A stretch of DNA of 64,000 nt from positions 1-64,000 of the forward strand of contig NZ_JAHSPG010000008.1 in assembly GCF_019130065.1 (NCBI RefSeq), in the 5' to 3' direction. The notes beneath the pieces were generated by a model. It was not told the DNA's origin. It worked only from the letters and a program-made list of their open reading frames with translations, and made no database searches. This DNA is from Pinibacter aurantiacus. Lineage in GTDB: Bacteria > Bacteroidota > Bacteroidia > Chitinophagales > Chitinophagaceae. Below are positions 17,213-24,287 of the stretch, piece by piece; the stretch's first letter is position 1; every line of letters begins with the position of its first letter. The position numbers and the translations under genes are program-made.

Positions 17213-18031
17213 TTATTTATAGTCGTAACTCATAAACGGTGTTTTATCTACAAAGACCTTGGTAATGTAGCCCTCTGCATTATATTCATAACTAATATTA
17301 TGTGTCATGCTTACTCCGCTTGGCAAGGAGGTTACTTTAAGTGTAGACAGGCATTTGCTGCTATAATATAGGTTTATAGGATATCCCCATCCAATTTTGG
17401 CGTCAAAGGAATTCGAATAGCAGAATGGGTCAACCAATTGAAAGTCCTTGTAGATTTCTTTGAATTTGTTGGGTTTCGAGCTGTACGTTACATTAATCAA
17501 ACAGCCATTATTAAGCTCTACATCGTTAGAAACCTGATGATATGTTAAATAGATTACATCTCCGTCATCGTCAAGCGTCGCCACAATACGGCTCGTTACC
17601 CTGTTGTAGCTTATATAGTCTACAGTTTTCGTACTTCCATTGATTACGGCACTTGTAATATTCGTGGTGGTTAAAGGATTTGTGTATGTGCTTGTCCAAA
17701 CGAGATTATGATTTGAGTCGTCATAAGCACAACTGTCTAAAGTTTGGATATTACTTGTATGCGTTCTTAAGAGTTGATGAGGGTTGCCATTTTGATCAAC
17801 GTCTTTATATTTAAGTGCATATTCATCTGACCATTTACCTATAAATCCTGAAATCCTATCGTGTTCATATTGGACACTGTAATATGTTGACGAGTCAGAG
17901 AAGTTTCCAAAATAGTTGGTTGTGACTTTGGTTAAATGAAGCCTCTTCGATGAAGATTGTGTTTCATCCTTCTTACAGGAGAGTAGACAAAGTGCGCAAA
18001 GAGTGATAAGAAGCCTCCTTTTTGTGTTCAT
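17213..18031 (-). CDS. Hypothetical lipoprotein, 272 aa (island cargo)
   Basis: The start at 18031 gives MNTKRRLLITLCALCLLSCKKD, a clean lipoprotein signal; an ATG at 18055 would add eight residues. The mature region is beta-rich with repeated Tyr-containing strands (STYYSVQYEHDRISGFIGKW, ISYEYNAEGYITKVFVDKTP, FMSYDYK). This recalls the YD-repeat/DUF4595-like lipoproteins common in Bacteroidota, though I cannot confirm membership. It is the first gene of the lipoprotein trio. A strong structured RNA candidate lies 27-167 bp upstream, so it may be the leader of this operon. Confidence 0.7.
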   Translation of the reverse strand: MNTKRRLLITLCALCLLSCKKDETQSSSKRLHLTKVTTNYFGNFSDSSTYYSVQYEHDRISGFIGKWSDEYALKYKDVDQNGNPHQLLRTHTSNIQTLDSCAYDDSNHNLVWTSTYTNPLTTTNITSAVINGSTKTVDYISYNRVTSRIVATLDDDGDVIYLTYHQVSNDVELNNGCLINVTYSSKPNKFKEIYKDFQLVDPFCYSNSFDAKIGWGYPINLYYSSKCLSTLKVTSLPSGVSMTHNISYEYNAEGYITKVFVDKTPFMSYDYK

Positions 18032-18057
18032 ACGATTAGAGTTTAGTTTATACAAAT

Positions 18058-18198
18058 AAAAAAGCCCGAGACCTTAGAATCTCCCGTCTTCGAGGCTCTG
18101 GAAAAGCCCACCAACGAAGAGAAACAAGGCTCAGGCATAACCTGAGCACCTGCTCTACTTCCCTCGTTGGTCTTGTTAATTTTCCAGATTTCGAAGAC
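18058..18198 (-). ncRNA. Candidate rod-like structured RNA with terminator-like 3' end
   Basis: Four nested perfect stems stack into one rod: 18086-18093 with 18191-18198 (8 bp), 18097-18105 with 18180-18188 (9 bp), 18110-18117 with 18164-18171 (8 bp) and an apical hairpin 18129-18135 with 18141-18147 (7 bp, 5-base loop). On the minus strand the rod is followed by a region where AGCC-CGA can re-pair with TCGGGCT just before T6 (18058-18063). That is a terminator-like fold competing with the outer stem. It may be a free small RNA or a regulated leader of the lipoprotein operon. No reverse transcriptase gene is nearby, so a retron is not supported. I could not match it to a known RNA. Confidence 0.55.
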
Positions 18199-18687
18199 AA
18201 GGAATGTATAGCGTTTGCTAGTACTATCTTATATGTCGTTTGTTATTTCGCTAAAGTTGTTTTTGATGCTCGAAAGTAACGATTCTGATTGTGAATTATT
18301 GTATTTCGTCAAGACAAGAGAATGATGTTCTACTGGTAGGTTGAATTGTTTGTAATAACACACATAGATAAACGAATATTCTCGCAAATCCTTTCTGGGC
18401 CTTCGGTTTGCTGTGGTTGATTTGGAAAATTGATCAAAATTGCTTATATTCGTATACGTTATTCAGCAAGTTGTAGGAGCTCGAACATCTCTTCATAAAT
18501 AAGGATATCCCTTCTTTAGTTTATCTAACGGTTTAAGTATCGTTCACGAGGTCGTCTCAATTTCAAATTCCCGTTGCGTAATGAAATGAGTTGGTAGGGT
18601 AATCAACAATCATTATAAGATATTCTAATGCGGATAAATTACTTTAAAACAATTTCTGTATTATAGGTAACTGAAAACCATTAAATA
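18199..18687. other. Long non-coding stretch in the island
   Basis: About 490 bp with frequent stops in all frames and no clear repeat or RNA fold beyond weak local pairing. It lies between the structured RNA and a promoter-like site at 18688. Promoters for the minus-strand RNA would be expected at its left end, but I see only weak matches there. Confidence 0.4.
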
Positions 18688-18719
18688 TTTGGAAAATTGC
18701 TAACTTTTTCGTACCTTCG
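18688..18719 (+). promoter_or_regulatory. Candidate promoter for the HNH endonuclease gene
   Basis: TTTG (18688-18691), a 20-bp spacer and TACCTTCG (18712-18719), one mismatch from TAnnTTTG. It would leave a 5' leader of about 190 bases, which contains a 10-bp inverted repeat TTCGTTGTAG/CTACAACGAA (18807-18816 and 18851-18860). Confidence 0.4.
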
Positions 18720-18915
18720 TGGACGCTAACGCGCAACCAACTGAAGCTACTGTTCGTCGTCGCAACGCGCATAAAGTAAGATAGAAACAGTAAGTATATC
18801 GTTCTTTTCGTTGTAGGGATGGATAATGATTGATTAAACTACAATTTCCTCTACAACGAACCCAATCTGAAGTAATATCTCTTCATTCTTAGATCACAAG
18901 TAAAGTGTTTTGTAA

Positions 18916-19446
18916 ATGGATGAAATATGGAGAGATGTTACAGGTTTTGAGAAATATTACCAGATTAGCAATAAGGGTAACGTTCAAAGCCTAGATCGAA
19001 TTGTTTATACCAATAAGGGTAATGCACGCCTAGTCAAAGGAAAACTACTGACTTCCCGAATCAACAACTTTGGATATTTGTCTGTAAGGCTGAGCTACAA
19101 AGGAATTACTAGAACTTTGTTTATGCACAGGCTAATAGCTCAAGAATTTATTGATAATCCTGAGAATAAGCCTTTCGTAAATCACATCGATGGTAATAAG
19201 ACCAATAACTCTATCGAGAATCTTGAATGGGTTAGTCATTCAGAGAATATTAGTCATGCTTACCGGAGCGGTTTACTGAACAACAACAGGGGAGCAAACC
19301 ATCATGAATCGCGTATAGTGGTATCGGTGCACACGGGGCAGGCATTTTACACGATTAAAGAAGCGGCTAATAATGCCCAGATGAATTACAACACCTTTAG
19401 GAACCTTTTGAATTCAAATGGAAACACATCTTATTTTAAAGCTTAA
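18916..19446 (+). CDS. HNH homing-type endonuclease (NUMOD4-HNH)
   Basis: A 176-residue protein. The N-terminal NUMOD4 motif reads IWRDVTGFEKYYQISNKGNV. Next comes an HNH_3 nuclease core: FMHRLIAQEFIDNP, then FVNHIDGNKTNNSIENLEWV with the histidine, asparagine and WVSHSEN pattern. The C-terminus (ESRIVVSVHTGQAFYTIKEA) resembles a NUMOD1-type helical DNA-binding module. Such genes behave as selfish homing endonucleases or as parts of phage DNA packaging. It is the only plus-strand gene in the island and looks like an independent passenger. The motif CTACAACGAA occurs both before and after the gene (18851, 19502). Confidence 0.88.
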   Translation: MDEIWRDVTGFEKYYQISNKGNVQSLDRIVYTNKGNARLVKGKLLTSRINNFGYLSVRLSYKGITRTLFMHRLIAQEFIDNPENKPFVNHIDGNKTNNSIENLEWVSHSENISHAYRSGLLNNNRGANHHESRIVVSVHTGQAFYTIKEAANNAQMNYNTFRNLLNSNGNTSYFKA

Positions 19447-19541
19447 ATATTCCAAAGATTATAAAGTTGTAAGCAAGGCGGTGAGCTCTTTCATGCCGTG
19501 CCTACAACGAATCTACATAACAGGCTATTGCTATTTGCTTA

Positions 19542-20765
19542 CTAGTCTGTGGTTTTATCTCCTAGCTTACGGCGTAGTTCTTCCATATCCAGAGACAGTT
19601 TTATGTCGTTTACAACTGCGTATTGAGAAGTGATTCTAGTATTTGAATGACCTAGTATCTTACTTATTGTTTCTAAGCCTACGCCATTTGCTAGTGCTAT
19701 AGTTGTAGCAAAAGTTCTGCGGCCTACATGGGATGTCAAGTTCTTATTAATACTGCATAATTCAGCAATTTCGTGGAGGTAGGAATTGAACTTTTGAATA
19801 CTGTAGAAAGGGAAAATGGGTGTGTTAGAATCAGCGCAACTTGTATTGTACCTTGCTAATAGTTCCTGGGCTTGATTTAGTAAAGGGATAGCTGCCCTGA
19901 CATTTGTTTTCCTTCTTCTTGTAATTATCCACTTTCTTCCATCAATCCCATCTGTTATGTTGTTGTGCACTAGTTTTGACATATCAACATAGGATAAACC
20001 GGTGTAGCATTGAAATAGAAATATGTCTCGAATCAATGAAAGTCTTTCTTGTTTAAATGTTTTCTGCCTAATGATTTCTAGCTCAACCTGCGTAAGATAA
20101 ATCCTGTCTACGTCTTTATAAGGAGATTTAAATGCTTCAAAAGGGTTGTCATCCAACCAGCCTTTGATAACGGCTGTATTGACGATTTTCTTGAGGTTCT
20201 TCAGATACTTAGTAGCAGTGTTATGCTCATTTTTATCATGGCTCTTTAAATAGAAATCGAAGTCCATTATAAACTGATGAGTCAGATCACGTAACCGGAT
20301 GTCTTTCTTTTGATATTTATATGGGATAAACGCTTTTAGTTTCTTTTGAAGTATATCATATTTTTCAAAGGTTGATCGAGCGTAATCAATATCAATTCGC
20401 GACTCAAAATCTTTGTTGTGCAATTCTACCAGTTCCAACAATGAAATATCACTAACGTCCTTTCCAAAGAAACGCTCAATTAATTTGTCAAGATTTATAT
20501 CTTGCTCCTTAAGCATTTCATTGAACAACTCCATTAACCTCGCTTTGGTCTGCGAAATATAACCGTTGATTTGAACGGCATCTTCTTTCAATCCTTTTAC
20601 CACTCCCTTTGTGCCATCCCATCTGCTGGGTGCTACATTGAATCCAGTTGAAATATTCTTTCGCTCCGAATTATAAGTAATGCGTAAATAGATTGGTGCT
20701 TCACCTTTTCTGTTTTGTTTAGATTTATGAATCCAGAAAAGGATTTTAATATTATTGCCTGCCAT
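19542..20765 (-). CDS. int: Tyrosine recombinase (integrase) of the island
   Basis: A 407-residue integrase with an N-terminal arm-binding domain (ILFWIHKSKQNRKGEAPIYL), a SAM-like core-binding domain (about residues 105-205) and a C-terminal catalytic domain. Catalytic residues seen are K286, H346 and R349 (TSHVGRRTF), H373 (LGHSNT) and Y382. The first conserved arginine is replaced by serine (YTGLS, S258), as in IntDOT of the Bacteroides element CTnDOT. The gene sits next to the tRNA attachment site and reads away from it, the standard arrangement for tRNA-targeting integrases. It appears intact. Confidence 0.93.
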   Translation of the reverse strand: MAGNNIKILFWIHKSKQNRKGEAPIYLRITYNSERKNISTGFNVAPSRWDGTKGVVKGLKEDAVQINGYISQTKARLMELFNEMLKEQDINLDKLIERFFGKDVSDISLLELVELHNKDFESRIDIDYARSTFEKYDILQKKLKAFIPYKYQKKDIRLRDLTHQFIMDFDFYLKSHDKNEHNTATKYLKNLKKIVNTAVIKGWLDDNPFEAFKSPYKDVDRIYLTQVELEIIRQKTFKQERLSLIRDIFLFQCYTGLSYVDMSKLVHNNITDGIDGRKWIITRRRKTNVRAAIPLLNQAQELLARYNTSCADSNTPIFPFYSIQKFNSYLHEIAELCSINKNLTSHVGRRTFATTIALANGVGLETISKILGHSNTRITSQYAVVNDIKLSLDMEELRRKLGDKTTD

Positions 20766-20856
20766 AATTGTGTGAATTGAGATTTAAGTAAATCGGGAGA
20801 TGTAAATGCGAGCAAAAGCGAGATGCTTGTTTGTATTGGGTTCTAGCGGAAATATT

Positions 20857-20902
20857 GTCCACCTTTTCATAAAACCCTTTCCACCTTTTTGCCCACCTCT
20901 TG
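20857..20902. promoter_or_regulatory. Putative integrase arm-type binding sites
   Basis: Three related words lie in a row between int and the attachment site: TGTCCACCTTTTC (20857-20869), TTTCCACCTTTTT (20878-20890) and TGCCCACCTCTTG (20890-20902). The middle one is repeated exactly near the other end of the element at 9217-9229. This is the layout expected for arm sites of a tyrosine recombinase. Confidence 0.5.
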
Positions 20903-20943
20903 TGAAGATTTTAATACTATTATGGAGGTCTTGCGCATGAAAA

Positions 20944-20973
20944 AAGCCTACAAAATATACATTCTGTAGGCTT
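20944..20973 (-). terminator. Element-supplied terminator for tRNA-Asn
   Basis: Stem AAGCCTACA (20944-20952) and TGTAGGCTT (20965-20973), followed on the minus strand by a T-run. It lies just past the tRNA 3' end but inside the element, replacing the host hairpin now at 9105-9137. Confidence 0.75.
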
Positions 20974-20977
20974 CTCT

Positions 20978-21020
20978 GCTCCCCCTGTTGGACTTGAACC
21001 AACGACCCTCTGATTAACAG
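20978..21020. repeat. tRNA-proximal attachment site (43-bp direct repeat)
   Basis: Identical to 9144-9186. It spans tRNA-Asn from the anticodon loop to one base past the discriminator base, so integration keeps the tRNA functional. Confidence 0.92.
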
Positions 21021-21052
21021 TCAGATGCTCTAACCAACTGAGCTAAGGAGGA
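20979..21052 (-). tRNA. tRNA-Asn (GTT)
   Basis: The cloverleaf is complete. The acceptor arms TCCTCCT and AGGGGGA pair, the anticodon loop is CTGTTAA (GTT), and the T-arm contains GGTTCAAGTCC. No CCA is encoded. The 3' half is the integration site of the island and is contributed by the element. Confidence 0.95.
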
Positions 21053-21130
21053 ATTTCCCGTGTTGGGGTTGCAAAAATAGGGATTTCTGCATTTCAACAA
21101 ATAATTCGAGAAGATTTTTTTAAAAGTTTT

Positions 21131-21481
21131 TTACAGCCACTTTAAGAAGCTCTTTTCTTCAAAGCCCACATATACTTTTTCATCCTCAATGCGTACTGGC
21201 CAATGCTTTAAATAATAACCTTCGCCGCTCACATTACGTCCGTTTGTAATGCAAAACTTGTAGCGATGCAGCGGGCAAATAACATTTCCTAATGCATCTA
21301 TGAAGCCATCGGCCATTATACCGCTCGCATGAGGACACTTGTATGCAAAAGCAAATAATTCATCTTTATATTTCGCTACGCAAATTGTTTTACCATCCGC
21401 CTCAGTAACAGCAATATTATTTTCACCGAAATATATTTCTTCAACAGCATCAGCTATTTTGTGCCACTTGTAATTTGCCAT
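21131..21481 (-). CDS. Rieske [2Fe-2S] ferredoxin-like protein
   Basis: A 116-residue soluble protein with the Rieske cluster motif CPHASG...CPLHRYKF (C-x-H, spacing of about 16 residues, C-x2-H). There is no membrane helix or signal peptide. This matches small NirD/biphenyl-dioxygenase-ferredoxin-type Rieske proteins that pass electrons to an oxygenase or reductase. No oxygenase gene is adjacent, so its partner is not known. It is a single gene upstream of tRNA-Asn on the same strand. Confidence 0.9.
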   Translation of the reverse strand: MANYKWHKIADAVEEIYFGENNIAVTEADGKTICVAKYKDELFAFAYKCPHASGIMADGFIDALGNVICPLHRYKFCITNGRNVSGEGYYLKHWPVRIEDEKVYVGFEEKSFLKWL

Positions 21482-21523
21482 CAGGTTTTTTATGCTAGAG
21501 ATTTAACCACCGAGATAACAGAG

Positions 21524-21670
21524 GTTTTTTTCACAGAGGAAAGGAGGGTGTTCTATTGAAAAATAAATTTTTCTCTACTTAAAGAATGCAAAAGAAACTT
21601 TGAAACTGCCGCCGCATCAAATGAATGATAGGACTACAACCCGTCTCCTCCTTTCCTTTGTGAAAAAAAC
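21524..21670. repeat. Inverted repeat C' (TTTTTTTCACAGAGG arms)
   Basis: The arms 21524-21547 and 21647-21670 pair at 23 of 24 positions. Outer sequences ACCACCGAGATAACAGAG and CACTCTGTGGTT also pair partly. It fills the gap between hflX and the Rieske gene, both on the minus strand. Confidence 0.75.
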
Positions 21671-21709
21671 TCCTTCACTCTGTGGTTGAAAAAACTTTGA
21701 TTTAATAGA

Positions 21710-22900
21710 TCAATACAAATACTCTGTCTTATATGGATATCTTATTCGATACAGTTCCTTCACTTTTGTAAGGATCGTATTGCGCAGGCCATCAATATTT
21801 TTTCTTTCAATGGCAGACACAAACACGCAATTGCCCTGTGTTTCATTCTCCCAGCGCTCTTTCAGTTCTATTAAAAGTTGCTCCCTTACATCATCTTCCA
21901 GCCATTCGTCAAAGGTATTTTTTTCGTACTGGTCCATTTTGTTGAAAATAGTAATCACCGGTTTGTCGTAAGCCTTCAGTTCCTGCAATGTTTTATTTAC
22001 CACCGCCAGTTGATCTTCGTATTGCGGATGCGAGATATCTACCACGTGCAACAATATATCTGCTTCGCGCACCTCGTCCAGTGTGCTTTTAAAGCTTTCA
22101 ACGAGATGGTGCGGCAACTTGCGAATAAATCCTACAGTATCACTCAACAAAAAAGGAGTTGTTTCAAAAACCACTTTCCGCGTTGTTGTGTCAAGCGTTG
22201 CAAACAATTTATTTTCTGCAAAAACTTCACTCTTGCTTATAAGGTTCATGAGGGTAGATTTACCTACGTTGGTATAGCCTACCAATGCCACGCGGATAAA
22301 TTCTCCGCGTTCTTTTCTTTGCGTGAAAGACTGCTTGTCAATTTCTGCAAGACGCTTTTTCAGCAACGTGATTTTATCTTTAACGATACGACGGTCCGTT
22401 TCAATTTCCGTTTCACCGGGACCACGGGTACCAATACCACCACCCTGGCGCTCAAGGTGACTCCACATGCCTTTCAGGCGGGGCAACAGATATTGATATT
22501 GCGCCAGTTCCACCTGCGTTTTCGCCTGCGCGGTTTTCGCACGACGGGCAAAAATGTCAAGAATAAGATCCGAACGGTCAATGGTTTTAACCTTCAGCTC
22601 TTTTTCAATATTTGTAATCTGCGAACCGGTTAATTCATCATCAAAAATGGCAAGCGTAACGCCTCTGCTGGCGATATAATCCTTTATTTCCTCCAGTTTT
22701 CCCTTGCCCACAAAAGTGCGGCTGTCGGGATGCGCCAGCTTTTGTGTAAATCGCTTAACTGCAATGGCTCCGGCCGTTTCAGCCAAAAAAGCCAATTCGT
22801 CCAGGTATTCCTGCACCTGGAACTCTGTTTGTTCTTTGTAAACCAATCCAACGAGCACGGCTCTTTCTTCTTGCTGAACAATGTTTTTCTTATCAATCAC
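21710..22900 (-). CDS. hflX: GTPase HflX
   Basis: A 396-residue ribosome-associated GTPase. The N-terminal HflX domain includes the glycine-rich RQGGGIGTRGPGETEIE linker (about residues 151-166). The G domain has G1 GYTNVGKS (208-215), G3 DTVGF (254-258) and G4 NKMD. HflX splits stalled 70S ribosomes under stress. The length is normal. A TAnnTTTG-type -7 element lies just upstream at 22921. The gene is monocistronic. Confidence 0.95.
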   Translation of the reverse strand: MIDKKNIVQQEERAVLVGLVYKEQTEFQVQEYLDELAFLAETAGAIAVKRFTQKLAHPDSRTFVGKGKLEEIKDYIASRGVTLAIFDDELTGSQITNIEKELKVKTIDRSDLILDIFARRAKTAQAKTQVELAQYQYLLPRLKGMWSHLERQGGGIGTRGPGETEIETDRRIVKDKITLLKKRLAEIDKQSFTQRKERGEFIRVALVGYTNVGKSTLMNLISKSEVFAENKLFATLDTTTRKVVFETTPFLLSDTVGFIRKLPHHLVESFKSTLDEVREADILLHVVDISHPQYEDQLAVVNKTLQELKAYDKPVITIFNKMDQYEKNTFDEWLEDDVREQLLIELKERWENETQGNCVFVSAIERKNIDGLRNTILTKVKELYRIRYPYKTEYLY

Positions 22901-22920
22901 TCTTATAAAAAATTAATGGG

Positions 22921-22928
22921 CAAAAATA
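22921..22928 (-). promoter_or_regulatory. hflX promoter -7 element
   Basis: On the minus strand this reads TATTTTTG, matching TAnnTTTG. The start codon is 20 bp downstream. No -33 TTTG lies at the expected distance, so the promoter is only half supported. Confidence 0.4.
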
Positions 22929-22936
22929 GAAAAATA

Positions 22937-22970
22937 AAAAGCGAACGGCGTATTTGCACCGTTCGCTTTT
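22937..22970 (-). terminator. Terminator of the beta-barrel protein gene
   Basis: Perfect 12-bp stem AAAAGCGAACGG / CCGTTCGCTTTT with a 10-base loop and T-rich continuation on the minus strand. It isolates the outer-membrane gene at 23049-23801 from hflX. Confidence 0.85.
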
Positions 22971-23001
22971 CAAATTATATTATAAAAATCGCATGTCGAT
23001 A

Positions 23002-23048
23002 GTTGTCAGGCTGTACTTGTCAACTGTCAGGCTGAGCTTGTCGAAGCC
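23002..23048. repeat. Interspersed repeat A, tandem partial and full copy
   Basis: The 26 bp at 23023-23048 are identical to 3011-3036; a degenerate copy (GTTGTCAGGCTGTACTTGTC) precedes them. The repeat abuts the stop codon of the beta-barrel gene. Here the opposite arm that forms the hairpin at 2981-3040 is missing. Confidence 0.8.
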
Positions 23049-23801
23049 CTACAAACCGCTTACAACCAAACCGATTGAGTAAGGGTTGATAGCTGGTCCC
23101 ATACCATCTTTTACCGCGCTTGTGATCTGGTAGTCGAAGTGAATACCAAGGAAACCATAGCCAAGTCTTGCAGTAGCGGCGATCTTGGTTGTGTTGAAAT
23201 ATCTTTTAGAAGATTCTTTCTCTATGTAGTTATTAATCGTTTGTCCGTCAGAGTTTTGCAGGTTCTTTCCTTTTGTGTGTGCGTTTACAAGGAAACCAAC
23301 TTTGATACCTGCAGCTGCTTTAAAGCTCTTGTTAGTATTCTCCGGGTTGCTCACGTAGCGCAATTCCAAAGGCACTTCAATATAGTTGGTAGAAAGTTTG
23401 AATTTTTTGAAGTGGTCAGATTGCGATTTATCAGGAAAAGGCAATTGTTGCGTAAGAGCAGTGATGGCAACTTCCTGTTTATTAAAGAAAATATTGCTGC
23501 TACCTACACCCAAACCGGCTCCAATGCTAAAGCGTGGGTCGGTTTTGAAAGGCATGTCGTACATGAAATACATATTGAAGTGACGGCTGAAGCCTTTTGT
23601 GTGGATACTATCCGGTGCAGCGGCCCATCCATCATAACCGAATTGCATCATAAAATGGTCGTTGGCGCGATTGCCAAGGTTTACTTTGCTCCAATCCTTT
23701 TTTGTGGAAGTCTTGGTTGTGGTCGTCGATGGTGTTCCGGTTTGCGCAGTTGCCATGTTTACAAGGGTAAAAGCCAAAGCTGCCAGTACAAATTTTTTCA
23801 T
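23049..23801 (-). CDS. Outer-membrane beta-barrel protein (porin family, PorT-like fold)
   Basis: A 250-residue protein with signal peptide MKKFVLAALAFTLVNMATAQ, a Thr/Lys-rich linker, and then alternating amphipathic strands of an OMP_b-brl_2-type barrel (MYFMYDMPFKTDPRFSIGAG, YIEVPLELRYV, AAGIKVGFLVNAH). It ends with strands (PYSIGLVVSGL) as barrel proteins do. The IEVPLELRYV segment is characteristic of Bacteroidota PorT/porin-family barrels. Cargo is unknown. A -7 element TACATTTG at 23819-23826 (minus strand) gives a short leader. Confidence 0.85.
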   Translation of the reverse strand: MKKFVLAALAFTLVNMATAQTGTPSTTTTKTSTKKDWSKVNLGNRANDHFMMQFGYDGWAAAPDSIHTKGFSRHFNMYFMYDMPFKTDPRFSIGAGLGVGSSNIFFNKQEVAITALTQQLPFPDKSQSDHFKKFKLSTNYIEVPLELRYVSNPENTNKSFKAAAGIKVGFLVNAHTKGKNLQNSDGQTINNYIEKESSKRYFNTTKIAATARLGYGFLGIHFDYQITSAVKDGMGPAINPYSIGLVVSGL

Positions 23802-23818
23802 ATTAGTATTAAAGTAGG

Positions 23819-23826
23819 CAAATGTA
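23819..23826 (-). promoter_or_regulatory. -7 element of the beta-barrel gene
   Basis: On the minus strand TACATTTG matches TAnnTTTG and lies 17 bp before the start codon. No matching -33 TTTG is found 19-20 bp away. Confidence 0.4.
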
Positions 23827-23892
23827 TTTTTTTTTGCGCTTGAAAGCGTTAACGCTACTTGTTAAAAAGTTTAAAAAAAGGTCTGTAACTAA

Positions 23893-23925
23893 AAAAGGTT
23901 CCAGTTTTTTAATCCTGAAACCTTT
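23893..23925 (-). terminator. Terminator of tRNA(CAT)
   Basis: The arms AAAGGTTCCAG and CTGAAACCTTT pair with one mismatch; the minus strand continues T-rich. It directly follows the tRNA 3' end. Confidence 0.7.
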
Positions 23926-23926
23926 G

Positions 23927-24000
23927 TGGGCCCACCTGGGCTCGAACCAGGGACCACCTGATTATGAGTCAGGTGCTCTAACCGACTGAGCTATAGGCCC
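23927..24000 (-). tRNA. tRNA with anticodon CAT (Met elongator or Ile2)
   Basis: Complete cloverleaf: acceptor GGGCCTA/TGGGCCC with a wobble, anticodon loop CTCATAA, T-arm GGTTCGAGCC, 74 nt, no encoded CCA. The anticodon CAT is shared by elongator tRNA-Met and by lysidine-modified tRNA-Ile2. The sequence alone does not let me choose. Confidence 0.93.
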
Positions 24001-24106
24001 TCAGAGCGGCGCTCTAAATGAGCGGCAAAAATATAAAAAAAACCAACCCGTCCAAGAAATAGTTTGCTTTTTTAGAAATCTCCACGGGAAGGCTACCACG
24101 CAATTG

Positions 24107-24256
24107 TCAATTAATAATTAATAATTAAAAATTAATAAGGTTGCAGCCATTACACCGTGTGCCATGTCTTAAATCAAAGTTTTGCTGCTGTGAAACGAGG
24201 GCCGGTCAAAGTTTAGGAGTGGCGATGTATTAATTATTAATTGTTAATTATTAATT
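24107..24256. repeat. A/T-only inverted repeat (AATTAATAATTAATAATT family)
   Basis: Arms of about 30 bp made of repeated TTAATAATT words flank a centre that holds GTGAAACGAGGGCCGG. The centre has an inverted relative at 32338-32362 (CTGGCCCTCGTTTTAC). It fills the gap between the tRNA and the sigma factor gene. Confidence 0.6.
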
Positions 24257-24287
24257 ACATATAAACTTGATTAGTTTTGTATCGCTT

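Larger units (their letters stand above)
9144..21020. mobile_element. Integrative element in tRNA-Asn (about 11.9 kb)
   Basis: The element is bounded by a 43-bp direct repeat derived from tRNA-Asn. It carries a tyrosine recombinase gene at the tRNA-proximal end. Short repeats TTTCCACCTTTTT near both ends may be recombinase arm sites. Cargo from left to right: hamB, hamA, a small gene, DUF3871, an ATPase, a small hypothetical, three lipoproteins, a structured non-coding region, an HNH endonuclease and the integrase. No relaxase, coupling protein, conjugation pilus, capsid or portal gene is visible. It is therefore a mobilisable or satellite-type island, not a full ICE or prophage. The sequence is visibly more A/T-rich than the flanks. 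Confidence 0.9.

Noticed and set aside
18058-18198. Retron non-coding RNA
   Set aside because: No reverse transcriptase gene lies in the island or within reach, and there is no clear msr/msd layout.
18719-18784. 22-codon frame (GTG start) in the HNH leader
   Set aside because: Coding-like but very short, and the candidate promoter would start transcription after its GTG; kept only as a note.
9144-21020. Prophage or conjugative element
   Set aside because: No capsid, terminase, portal, tail, relaxase, coupling protein or pilus gene could be found; the ATPase cassette alone does not make a phage.
21878-22633. 251-codon plus-strand frame opposite hflX
   Set aside because: It is the complement of a clear HflX gene and has no domain features.
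23139-23843. 234-codon plus-strand frame opposite the beta-barrel gene
   Set aside because: It is antisense to a well-supported outer-membrane protein gene and has Cys/Phe-rich shadow composition.
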